Virus record (IMG/VR): IMGVR_UViG_3300017752_000010
Span: 1-60,069 of that record
Source: a virus
Strand: one strand, 5' to 3'
Length of the DNA stretch: 60,069 bases
Part shown: positions 44,057 to 50,973 of the stretch, piece by piece
Layout of the letters: each line of letters begins with the position of its first letter
Numbering within the stretch: the first letter of the stretch is position 1
The notes under the pieces: generated by a model
Told to the model about the DNA's origin: nothing
Database searches by the model: none
What the model saw: the letters and a program-made list of their open reading frames with translations, nothing else
Made by a program: the position numbers and the translations under genes

Positions 44057-44751
44057 AAAAAACTTTGCATTCCTTCAACCGTGATCTCATTTTGATGTCC
44101 ACATTTAGAGCACGCAAAGTCAATAGTTTCAGAAAGTTTAGGCATTGTATCGAAAAAGTTTGTAATTTTTTCAAAATCGCCAGAAGTTAATTCGCTAATA
44201 ATTTCTTCTAGATCTTTTCTATTAGTACTATCGACTGTAATAGTTTCATCACCCCAAAATACTGTTTTTACTGAAGATGCCACCATAGCAAATATTTCTT
44301 CATCAGTACCATCAAAAGATAAAGATTCTTTCAATGTCATATATTTCATTTCAAAACCCAGTTCTTTATTAATTTTAATAATTGGGTTATGATCAGGTGA
44401 TTCTTTAATTTTAATTTCTTTTAGATCAACATTTACTTCAGTGGTTTCTTTGCATTCAGAACATTTCAGTCCTAAGTCAGTTGACTCACCAACAGAAACA
44501 GATCTAAGCTTTAGAAAAAGATATTCAATATCAAAAGGTGCAAGTTCGTCTACTTCTACACCTGTAATGCAGTTCTCTACTACGTTTTCGATAGCATTGG
44601 CGAGATCAGCACTGTTTTCGCTATTTGCAGCAACCATTAAGTTTTTTTCGTCAGCAACTCTAAACGGTGAAATTTTAACTTCTCTTTTATTGGAAGGAAT
44701 AACTTCAACATATTCAGGTCTGTTAACCTTAATGCTTTTTAGTTGACTCAT
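44053..44751 (-). CDS. 26: Baseplate/tail chaperone gp26-like with zinc ribbon
   Basis: The 232-aa protein matches the T4 baseplate gp26 family: an N-terminal SIKVNRPEYVEVIPS, ISPFRVADEKNLMVA, a DIEYLFLKLRSVSVG helix and two CxxC pairs (C97/C100 and C214/C217) that could bind one zinc. T4 gp26 is 208 aa and catalyses hub assembly. The gene stops at TAA immediately after a run of eight T residues, where a -1 slip would extend it. It overlaps the upstream tube-protein stop by one base. Confidence 0.8.
   Translation of the reverse strand: MSQLKSIKVNRPEYVEVIPSNKREVKISPFRVADEKNLMVAANSENSADLANAIENVVENCITGVEVDELAPFDIEYLFLKLRSVSVGESTDLGLKCSECKETTEVNVDLKEIKIKESPDHNPIIKINKELGFEMKYMTLKESLSFDGTDEEIFAMVASSVKTVFWGDETITVDSTNRKDLEEIISELTSGDFEKITNFFDTMPKLSETIDFACSKCGHQNEITVEGMQSFF
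44055..44062 (-). promoter_or_regulatory. Probable -1 ribosomal slippery sequence
   Basis: The minus strand reads A-GTT-TTT-TTT-AA: codons AGT TTT TTT TAA contain the slippery heptamer T-TTT-TTT, directly before the stop. A one-base backward slip yields TTA and enters the downstream chaperone extension. Similar U-rich sites drive gpG/gpGT synthesis in other tailed phages. Confidence 0.6.
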
Positions 44752-45452
44752 TATTTGATTCTCTCATAATTACGATATTTCATCTGCACAGATAATTTTA
44801 ATAGTGCAGTTTCGCTATTTAGCTCAAAAGATCCAATATTGGTTGGAAATACCTCATTGAATCTATATCTTGCCGTCACTTCACTCATTGAAGCATTATA
44901 TTTAATCACTTCGACACGACTAATATAATCATTGTAATAACCAGTGGCTACAGAATCTCTATTGTAAATGATATCTTGCCAATTTTCGAAAAATGCTCTT
45001 TCTCTTAAGTCTTCAGAGCAGTAAAATTCCATATCTAAATTTCCGTGGTTGTGTAGATATCCAATACTTCTTGGCTCACCATCAGTTTTGTATTCGAATT
45101 CAGAAATGTCTCTAGCAGGAATTTGAATATCACTGCAAAAAAGACTAACACCTCTTGTATCTTTGCTTTCATTTGTTAAAGCATAACCTAAAGGTGGAAG
45201 ATCAGGGTTAAAAGATAGGTTTGATCCGCCAACATTAACATTAAGATTGTTTAAAGCATCTGTTGCACTGTCTAAAGCATCAAAGATAGGTAAATTGATA
45301 TTTACTCTATTACTGCCGCTACTTAGTGTATTACTAATTGCTTGACCAAGAGCTGTTGCTCCTCTTGGTGGAAATATTTGCATTACCCATTTACTAGATC
45401 TTGCTAAACCTTTATCAGAAAACATTTCTGCTTTTAGTTCTTGTATGTTCAT
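44751..45452 (-). CDS. Tail-tube-fold protein, gp19/gp54-type (233 aa)
   Basis: The 233-aa protein has the gp19-type tube fold pattern: SSKWVMQIFPP at the start, VSLFCSDIQIPARDISEFEYK, a YLHNHGNLDMEFYCSEDLRER strand, FFENWQDIIYN and a C-terminal LKLSVQMKYRNYERIK. It may be the baseplate-proximal tube initiator (gp54 role) rather than the main tube, since it lies beside hub and wedge genes. It overlaps both neighbours. Confidence 0.65.
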   Translation of the reverse strand: MNIQELKAEMFSDKGLARSSKWVMQIFPPRGATALGQAISNTLSSGSNRVNINLPIFDALDSATDALNNLNVNVGGSNLSFNPDLPPLGYALTNESKDTRGVSLFCSDIQIPARDISEFEYKTDGEPRSIGYLHNHGNLDMEFYCSEDLRERAFFENWQDIIYNRDSVATGYYNDYISRVEVIKYNASMSEVTARYRFNEVFPTNIGSFELNSETALLKLSVQMKYRNYERIK

Positions 45453-45988
45453 CTTCCTCTCCAGACTATTTTGTTACTTGCTTTCTTGAAGTTTTCAAAT
45501 GGTAGAGATATTGCAATTTCGAAATCTGCCTTTGGCACCTTTGCAAGTTTACTTCTAACATTTGATGCTGAATATCTTTTCAAAGCATATTTGCCCATAC
45601 TTGATCTACCAAATCTTTCAGCAATTTCTTTTCCAGAAGTAGATTTGACACTTGTTTCAGCTAAAATTCGAGCTCTTACAGCTGGTGGCATATAATGAAG
45701 ATTTAAACCGTACCACCCATCTCTTGTTATTTCTAAAATAAAAACAAGAGGAAATTTATCATAGAAGTCTAAACGATCTTTATTTTTTGGATCATATTGA
45801 TATATGAAAAGACCACCAGGTGTAGGTCTTGCAGACTTTAAACCTTGCTGAGCTTTATCAATAGATTTAATTGAACTATCTTTTCTCAGATTACGACGAA
45901 ACCAGTCAATACTTTCTTTAGTATTTCTTGTCACATTGGCTTTTTTAGCCTTCTCGTCGTATCTTCTATAAATATCTTGTACAGCCAT
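45449..45988 (-). CDS. T4-like hub-region protein (179 aa)
   Basis: The 179-aa protein is basic with a central beta segment PGGLFIYQYDPKNKDRLDFYDKFPLVFILE and GWYGLNLHYMPPAVRARIL, a conserved motif in proteins near the tail hub genes of T4-like marine phages. T4 gp28 (177 aa) has a similar length, but I cannot confirm homology. It heads the minus operon after an exact TATAAATA element. Likely a hub or tube-associated protein. Confidence 0.6.
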   Translation of the reverse strand: MAVQDIYRRYDEKAKKANVTRNTKESIDWFRRNLRKDSSIKSIDKAQQGLKSARPTPGGLFIYQYDPKNKDRLDFYDKFPLVFILEITRDGWYGLNLHYMPPAVRARILAETSVKSTSGKEIAERFGRSSMGKYALKRYSASNVRSKLAKVPKADFEIAISLPFENFKKASNKIVWRGR

Positions 45989-45993
45989 AAAGT

Positions 45994-46001
45994 ATTTATA
46001 C
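45994..46001 (-). promoter_or_regulatory. T4-type late promoter TATAAATA
   Basis: The minus strand has TATAAATA six bases from the ATG at 45988. It heads the minus operon of the 179-aa protein, tube protein, gp26 and tape measure. The short distance implies a leaderless or very short-leader transcript. Confidence 0.5.
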
Positions 46002-46031
46002 GGAATGGTATAACTTATTTAGGAGATGAAT

Positions 46032-46202
46032 ATGTACTCAACAAATGTTTTAGTTGCTTCAAAAAGAGCTTGGGAAAAACTTAGCTTAATTATTGACGGT
46101 GAAAACGCAACAAAGTTTGAATCTTTAGATGATTTTGATAAGTTTTATTCAGTCTTAATAGATAAAATACATGTTGATCCGAAAAATAGCGAGAATTCAT
46201 AA
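46032..46202 (+). CDS. Small protein (56 aa)
   Basis: An ATG at 46032, preceded by TTTAGGAGATGAAT (AGGAG), opens a 56-residue frame ending TAA at 46200-46202 in a TAATG overlap with the next ATG. The peptide (starting MYSTNVLVASKRAWEK) is acidic and probably helical. The strong ribosome site and overlap support it as real. Function unknown; it begins the plus-strand replication/transcription operon. Confidence 0.6.
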   Translation: MYSTNVLVASKRAWEKLSLIIDGENATKFESLDDFDKFYSVLIDKIHVDPKNSENS

Positions 46203-46438
46203 TGCCTACATATACAATGACAAATAAAAAAACCGAGAAGACCGAAGATATGATCTTATCTTATGACGATATGAAAGAAATGGTCAGTTCTGGTAAATGG
46301 ACTCGTGAGATAACGGCTCCAAAAATCATCGGTGGTACATCAACCGATTCTGGTAAACTTCCTGAAGGATTCAAAGATACTTTACGAGAAATGAAAAAAA
46401 TTCACCCTCATGGCAAAGGCGCAGACCATTTAGTTTAA
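46202..46438 (+). CDS. Small MPTYTMxN-type protein (78 aa)
   Basis: The protein begins MPTYTMTNKKTEKTEDMILS, similar to a class of short phage proteins whose N-terminus resembles FmdB-like regulators but without the zinc ribbon. The C-terminal part is basic (MKKIHPHGKGAD). TAATG coupling upstream and TAATG downstream. Likely a small conserved T4-like marine phage protein; function unknown. Confidence 0.6.
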   Translation: MPTYTMTNKKTEKTEDMILSYDDMKEMVSSGKWTREITAPKIIGGTSTDSGKLPEGFKDTLREMKKIHPHGKGADHLV

Positions 46439-46671
46439 TGACACCACAAGAAATTTTTTATTATAAACTCAACTGGAAATCTAAATCATACAAAACACGC
46501 CTTCATAGCGACATTCGTGGAGAAGGTAAAGCCTTTTGTCGTGAAAATTTTTCACAAGAAAATTGGAACTTTGTAGAATACAGTGATGTTTACGAAGATA
46601 CTTATGAATTTAAAAATGAAGAAGATGCTAAGAAATTTGCGTTGATGCGACCGGAGTTTACTAATTTATGA
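46438..46671 (+). CDS. Hypothetical protein (77 aa)
   Basis: The protein contains MTPQEIFYYKLNWKSKSY, then ENFSQENWNFVEYSDVYED and ends with an ALMRPEF motif. It is alpha/beta with several aromatics. The start overlaps the previous stop (TAATG) and its end overlaps the ClpX-like start. I do not recognise the family. Confidence 0.55.
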   Translation: MTPQEIFYYKLNWKSKSYKTRLHSDIRGEGKAFCRENFSQENWNFVEYSDVYEDTYEFKNEEDAKKFALMRPEFTNL

Positions 46672-47798
46672 CACATGTACTAAAAAAAGATGATAGAGAA
46701 TTTTTACGTTCTACTATTGAAGCAATCAGAGATAAAGTTAACCTAGATTCAGCTGATAAATCTATTGAATTTACCTTGCCAACACCTGTAGAAATCTACG
46801 ATTATTTAAACAAATGGGTTGTTGGTCAAGAAAAAGCAAAAAAGATTTTGTCTGTAGGTGCTCACAATCATTACAAACGTCTATTGATTTATAAAGATGG
46901 CGAATTTGGTGAAGATTCACGTTTAGACAAAACCAATCTAATGTTAATCGGACCTACTGGTTCAGGTAAAACATACATGGTAAAGAAGCTAGCTGAATTT
47001 TTAAAAGTACCTTACTACATAGCAGATGCTAATGCATTTACTGCAGCAGGTTATGTTGGTAAAGATGTTGATGCAATGGTAGATGGTCTTGTACAAAATG
47101 CTGGATCTAATATCGAAGCGTCAGTAACTGGTATTATCTTTATTGATGAATTCGACAAATTGGCTAGAAACGGTGCTGATGCTTCAGGTCGTAAAGATGT
47201 AGGTGGTGAATCTGTTCAGCAAGCATTACTTAAACTTCTAGAAGGTACTGAGATTGAAATAGAAAAAACAACTGGACTTTCTAAATATAGATTTACAATA
47301 GACACTCAGAACATCTTGTTTATTGTTGGTGGTGCATTCGTTGGCTTAGATCATATCATCAATAAAAGAACTGAAGAAGATCAAACAAGTATCGGATTTG
47401 GTAAGAAAATCGATAAGAAAGAAGTTGAAAAGAATATAATTCATAAAATTACAACTGAAGATCTAGAAAGATACGGTTTTATTCCAGAGATTCTAGGTCG
47501 TATTCCACTTGTTGCTACAATGAATGAACTTACAGTAGAAGATTTGGTTTTCATTCTTACAAAAGTAGAAAAAAATCTTATGGCACAATATAAAACATTG
47601 TTTGATTATTCAGATATCGATTTAAAAATAGATGATGAAGCCATTAGATTCATAGCTGAAGAAGCAATGAAAAGAAAAATTGGAGCAAGAGGTCTGAAGA
47701 CTTTGCTAGAAACTATATTGTTAGAATATATGTTTGAGTTAGAAAGCGCTGAAATTAATTTAGAAGAAGCCAAAAGAATTTTGGAAAAAGATGTATAA
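46668..47798 (+). CDS. ClpX-like AAA+ unfoldase lacking the zinc domain
   Basis: The 376-aa protein aligns throughout with the AAA+ portion of ClpX: LPTPVEIYDYLNKWVVGQEKAKK, NHYKRL, Walker A GPTGSGKT at 95-102, pore loop GYVG at 128-131, Walker B GIIFIDEFDK at 155-164, GGESVQQALLKLLEGT, and the GRIP arginine finger region at 277-280. The ClpP-docking tripeptide IGF is retained at 242-244 in SIGFGKK. The N-terminal zinc-binding domain of bacterial ClpX is absent. It could unfold substrates and hand them to host ClpP, or act alone as a chaperone. Confidence 0.9.
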   Translation: MTHVLKKDDREFLRSTIEAIRDKVNLDSADKSIEFTLPTPVEIYDYLNKWVVGQEKAKKILSVGAHNHYKRLLIYKDGEFGEDSRLDKTNLMLIGPTGSGKTYMVKKLAEFLKVPYYIADANAFTAAGYVGKDVDAMVDGLVQNAGSNIEASVTGIIFIDEFDKLARNGADASGRKDVGGESVQQALLKLLEGTEIEIEKTTGLSKYRFTIDTQNILFIVGGAFVGLDHIINKRTEEDQTSIGFGKKIDKKEVEKNIIHKITTEDLERYGFIPEILGRIPLVATMNELTVEDLVFILTKVEKNLMAQYKTLFDYSDIDLKIDDEAIRFIAEEAMKRKIGARGLKTLLETILLEYMFELESAEINLEEAKRILEKDV

Positions 47799-47806
47799 TA
47801 TCTATT

Positions 47807-48484
47807 ATGTTCAAACATATAGAAATGCAAAAACTAACTTTAAATCGAATCGATGCAGAAGATGGTAGAAAATATGAAACGCCTAATGGTCAAAAGTACC
47901 CAAGTATTACGACAGTTCTTGGAGATACTGCAGACAAGTCTGCGCTATTTGCTTGGAAAAAGCGTGTTGGTGAAGAAAAAGCTGCAGCCATTTCTCTTGC
48001 TGCTACTACGCGTGGCACGGCAATGCATCAATTATGTGAAGACTACTTATCAAACGAACCCTTATCTGATGATCACGTGGCTGGTAACTTTATGTTCCTT
48101 GGAATTCGTCCTGCTCTTGATCGTATTAATAATGTAAGAATGCTTGAAGCATCGCTTTACAGTGATGCTTTAAAAGTTGCTGGTACAGTAGACTGTATCG
48201 CTGAAATTGATGGAAAACTTTCTGTAATCGATTTCAAAACATCTAAATCACCTAAAAAAGAAGAATGGATTTCTGATTACTTTATGCAGGCAGCATTTTA
48301 TTGTGTTGCGTATCATGAAATTTATGACGAACTTCCAAAGCAATTAGCAATTTTAATATCTGTACAAAATGGTACATATCAAGAATTTATGGTTGAAGGC
48401 AAAGACATGATTTATTGGGTTGAACGTTTAAAAACTCGTATAGAAATGTATTATAATAAAGTAGAGGAAAGTATTAAAGGATGA
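47807..48484 (+). CDS. PD-(D/E)XK nuclease
   Basis: The 225-aa protein has the Cas4/RecB-like PD-(D/E)XK layout: RGTAMHQLCEDYL with H74, E114 in MLEASL, AGTVDCIAEI with D129, and the catalytic IDFKTSK with D142 and K144, then a QAAFYCVAYHE helix. Members are often exonucleases. The start is taken at ATG 47807, though ATG 47825 is also possible. It lies between the ClpX-like protein and gp33. Confidence 0.8.
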   Translation: MFKHIEMQKLTLNRIDAEDGRKYETPNGQKYPSITTVLGDTADKSALFAWKKRVGEEKAAAISLAATTRGTAMHQLCEDYLSNEPLSDDHVAGNFMFLGIRPALDRINNVRMLEASLYSDALKVAGTVDCIAEIDGKLSVIDFKTSKSPKKEEWISDYFMQAAFYCVAYHEIYDELPKQLAILISVQNGTYQEFMVEGKDMIYWVERLKTRIEMYYNKVEESIKG

Positions 48485-48711
48485 ATGAACTTATTGGACC
48501 TGTAGCTATTGAAAAGCTATTACGCGAAATTACTGAATATTGGGGCGAATCAAAAGCTCCACAAAAAGAGAAAGAACGTATTTTAGAATTAGTTCAAGAA
48601 TACTATGAATCTCGTAACCTTACTGAATTTGATGGAGTAGTCGCCAATCTTACTAGAGGCGTACTATCTCAGAAAAAACAATTGGAGCTTTTTGATGAAG
48701 AAGATAAGTGA
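48481..48711 (+). CDS. Hypothetical helical protein (76 aa)
   Basis: The protein is acidic and helical (IEKLLREITEYWGESKAPQ, then LVQEYYESRNLTEFDG), ending with QLELFDEEDK. It starts in an ATGA overlap with the nuclease and overlaps the gp33 start by about 17 bases. Its position just before gp33 suggests a small transcription or replication accessory protein. I do not recognise it. Confidence 0.55.
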   Translation: MNELIGPVAIEKLLREITEYWGESKAPQKEKERILELVQEYYESRNLTEFDGVVANLTRGVLSQKKQLELFDEEDK

Positions 48712-48934
48712 TAGCGACTTTGCAGCTAAAGTAAAAAAATTACCAGCTGAAATCGAAGAACTTGTCATGAAAACTGGTAGTAATTATATTGAAGCAGTTT
48801 TACACATCTGCGAAAAATATGATCTTGAAATCGAAGGCATGAAACCTCTTTTACCAAAAGCAATAAAAGAAAAAATCGAAGCGGATGCATTAGACCTTAA
48901 CCTATTAAACTATAAAATTAACAAGGTAATATGA
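48695..48934 (+). CDS. 33: Late-transcription coactivator gp33-like
   Basis: I start at ATG 48695, seven bases after GGAG; a TTG at 48692 is also open. The protein (79 aa) matches the gp33 coactivator family: IEELVMKTGSNYIEAVLHICE, EIEGMKPLLPKAIKEKIE, and ALDLNLLNY. T4 gp33 (112 aa) links the gp45 clamp to host RNA polymerase at late promoters. Its presence supports reading the TATAAATA/AATAAATA elements as late promoters. It is followed by gp59 with ATGA overlap. Confidence 0.75.
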   Translation: MKKISDSDFAAKVKKLPAEIEELVMKTGSNYIEAVLHICEKYDLEIEGMKPLLPKAIKEKIEADALDLNLLNYKINKVI

Positions 48935-49515
48935 CTAGAGCAGGATACGACGCTTACATCTTATATTTAGCGTTGCAAAAACATTTTTCAAGCGACTATG
49001 ACTTTTTCAAATATAATGGCAAAGTCAAAGCATCGGTGAAAGCTTATGAAGATAGGAAAGATGTATTTGCATTTGAAAAGCTAGTAAAGATTATAGATGT
49101 AAAAGAAGATCTAACAGACTTCTTTGTATCACATTTTCTAGATGACTCTAAAGCATATATTCGGTCTATGCAAAAAGGTACAATGGATAAATGGCGTGCT
49201 ACTCTTCGTCAAATGCCATCTCAATTTAGAGAAGATATGTATGCCATCAAAAGATCTGGTCCTGGTAAATGCATGGAAGTAAAAAATGATATTCCAATCA
49301 TTCATAAAAAAGTTATAGATGGCGAAATAAAAATGGAAAGCGTGGTATTACTTAATCAGTTGTGGCCTTTGATGGACAAACACGAAGCTGAAGTAGATGT
49401 TCCATTTGTATGGCCTGACTATGTTAAGAAAATAAGGAATTATAGTCCATTTGTGTTACAGAAACTTGACTATAAATACTACGAAGAGATCGCTCGCGAT
49501 GTTCTTCTGTCTTAG
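48931..49515 (+). CDS. 59: Helicase loader gp59-like
   Basis: The 194-aa protein is similar to T4 gp59 (217 aa): AYILYLALQKHFSSDYDFFKYN near the start (T4 has YKLYLMIKQH with YDVIKYNW), a YEDRKDVFAFEKL segment, LTDFFVSHFLDDSKAYI, and VVLLNQLWPLMDKHE. gp59 loads the gp41 helicase onto gp32-coated DNA. The order gp33-gp59-gp32 follows T4. Confidence 0.85.
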   Translation: MTRAGYDAYILYLALQKHFSSDYDFFKYNGKVKASVKAYEDRKDVFAFEKLVKIIDVKEDLTDFFVSHFLDDSKAYIRSMQKGTMDKWRATLRQMPSQFREDMYAIKRSGPGKCMEVKNDIPIIHKKVIDGEIKMESVVLLNQLWPLMDKHEAEVDVPFVWPDYVKKIRNYSPFVLQKLDYKYYEEIARDVLLS

Positions 49516-49565
49516 GCAGACATTAAACTCAACTGAATCGAAACTATGAAATGGAGAAACAAAAT

Positions 49566-50501
49566 ATGTCATTCGATGATTATCTAAAAAACCGAAACTC
49601 TCAATTCGAGAAGCTTTCACAATCCCTAAAACAAAATACTGAAACCAAGTCATATGATGATGACCGTATCTGGAAACCTCGTATGGGTAAAGATGGTACT
49701 GGTTATGCAGTAGTTCGTTTTCTTCCTGGCAAAGATCCAAACAAAACACCGTTTGTTACAATTTATGACCATGGCTTCCAAGGTCCTAGTGGTAAATGGT
49801 ATATTGAAAACTCTTTGACTACTCTAAGTCAAAATGATCCAGTATCAGAGTACAACTCTAAGCTTTGGAATTCGGGCATCGAGGCAAATAAAGAACTTGC
49901 ACGTAAACAAAAACGTCGTACTTCTTATTATGCAAATGCGCTAGTCCTTCAAGATCCTAATAATCCGGAAAATGAAGGCAAAGTTAAAATCTTCAAATTT
50001 GGCCAAAAAATTTATGAAAAAGTCATGAATGCTATGCAACCAGAATTTGCAGATGAAGATCCAATTAATCCTTTTGATCTAATTGAAGGTGCTAATTTCC
50101 GCATCAAAATTAAAATGGTCGGTGGTTATTGGAACTATGACAGTTCTTCCTTTGAAAAAGCAAGTCCAATGAGTGAAGCAGAAGATAAGCTTCGTGCAGT
50201 CTATGAATCTCAGCATGATGTTCATGGTCTTGTTGGAGAAGATAAATTCAAAGGTTATGACGAACTGAAACAAAAACTTATGGATGTTCTTGGTGAAACC
50301 TATATGGGTGATACACCAGCTCAGCAAGCAGCCATTCCAGTAAGTAATCCAACACCAACGCCTACTGCTGAAACTTCTTCTAGCAGTGGTGATGATTTTG
50401 CTCAAGTGTTTGAAACTAAGGATGATGGTAATACAACATCAGCCTCAAATAACGATGATGAAGATCTAGAAGATTACTTTAAAAGCCTAGCTGCTGACTA
50501 A
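49566..50501 (+). CDS. 32: Single-stranded DNA-binding protein gp32-like
   Basis: The start is set at ATG 49566 (MSFDDYLKNRNSQFEKL), nine to ten bases after GGAG; the ATG at 49551 contains that ribosome site in its own frame. The OB core matches gp32: AVVRFLPGKDPNKTPFV, NHGF-like DHGFQGPSGKWYIENSL, KRRTSYYANALVLQDPNNPENEG and a NPFDLIEGANFRIKIKMVGG segment. The Cys/His zinc site of T4 gp32 is absent. The C-terminus has a Ser/Asp-rich acidic tail ending in DLEDYFKSLAAD. Confidence 0.9.
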   Translation: MSFDDYLKNRNSQFEKLSQSLKQNTETKSYDDDRIWKPRMGKDGTGYAVVRFLPGKDPNKTPFVTIYDHGFQGPSGKWYIENSLTTLSQNDPVSEYNSKLWNSGIEANKELARKQKRRTSYYANALVLQDPNNPENEGKVKIFKFGQKIYEKVMNAMQPEFADEDPINPFDLIEGANFRIKIKMVGGYWNYDSSSFEKASPMSEAEDKLRAVYESQHDVHGLVGEDKFKGYDELKQKLMDVLGETYMGDTPAQQAAIPVSNPTPTPTAETSSSSGDDFAQVFETKDDGNTTSASNNDDEDLEDYFKSLAAD

Positions 50502-50542
50502 AAGTATTTAGTAAATAATAGAAGGTTGTGAAACCTGCTAGG

Positions 50543-50584
50543 AAAACCCACCAGTTAATCATTTATTGACTGAGTGGGTTTTTT
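50543..50584. terminator. Bidirectional intrinsic terminator after gp32
   Basis: AAAACCCAC pairs with GTGGGTTTT, and the inner CAGTTAAT pairs with ATTGACTG with a G-T wobble and small bulges, leaving CATTT as loop. A-runs and T-runs flank both sides, so it can terminate transcripts from both directions. The stop of the minus gene at 50563 lies inside the hairpin. Confidence 0.8.
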
Positions 50585-50973
50585 AGTGCTTCTTCGATTT
50601 GTTCTCTAATAGATTTTCTAATATCAAGTAAATCTTTTTGTGTAGCAGTTTCTAGAACGTATAGACGTTTTTGTTCGTCTCTTACATCGAGTTTGACATC
50701 TCTTAAATCGCCAGTAATCATATTCAGTTCTTGCATTACAATACCAACTTCATTTTGAATAGAATCCATTTTTTCGTTTTGTACAGCTAGACTTTTTTCT
50801 ATATGAGAAAGATCAGGTGTTTGGAATGCAGCAATTTTTTCTTCCATTGCTTTATAACGGGAATATGCTTCGAAGCCACCCCACATAGCACCACCTAAAG
50901 TTGAAAGTGCTGTTATTACCACCATCATTTTACCACCAGTGAACTTTACTCCACCAAATTCTATTTCAGCCAT
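50563..50973 (-). CDS. Single-pass membrane coiled-coil protein (136 aa)
   Basis: The protein begins MAEIEFGGVKFTGGKMMV, then a membrane segment MVVITALSTLGGAMWGGFEAY (17-37) and a long charged coiled coil (40-136). Short proteins of this plan occur in marine T4-like phages; roles in lysis or membrane association have been suggested by layout but not shown. It overlaps the 633-aa gene at its start. The stop codon is in the terminator loop. Confidence 0.65.
   Translation of the reverse strand: MAEIEFGGVKFTGGKMMVVITALSTLGGAMWGGFEAYSRYKAMEEKIAAFQTPDLSHIEKSLAVQNEKMDSIQNEVGIVMQELNMITGDLRDVKLDVRDEQKRLYVLETATQKDLLDIRKSIREQIEEALKNPLSQ

Noticed and set aside
46668-47798. Host contamination explaining the ClpX gene
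   Set aside because: It overlaps small phage-like genes at its start, lies eight bases before the nuclease gene and has the same AT-rich codon use as gp59 and gp32 in the same operon.
49551-49565. Upstream ATG for gp32
   Set aside because: The GGAG ribosome site lies within these codons and serves the ATG at 49566, which gives the family-like MSF start.
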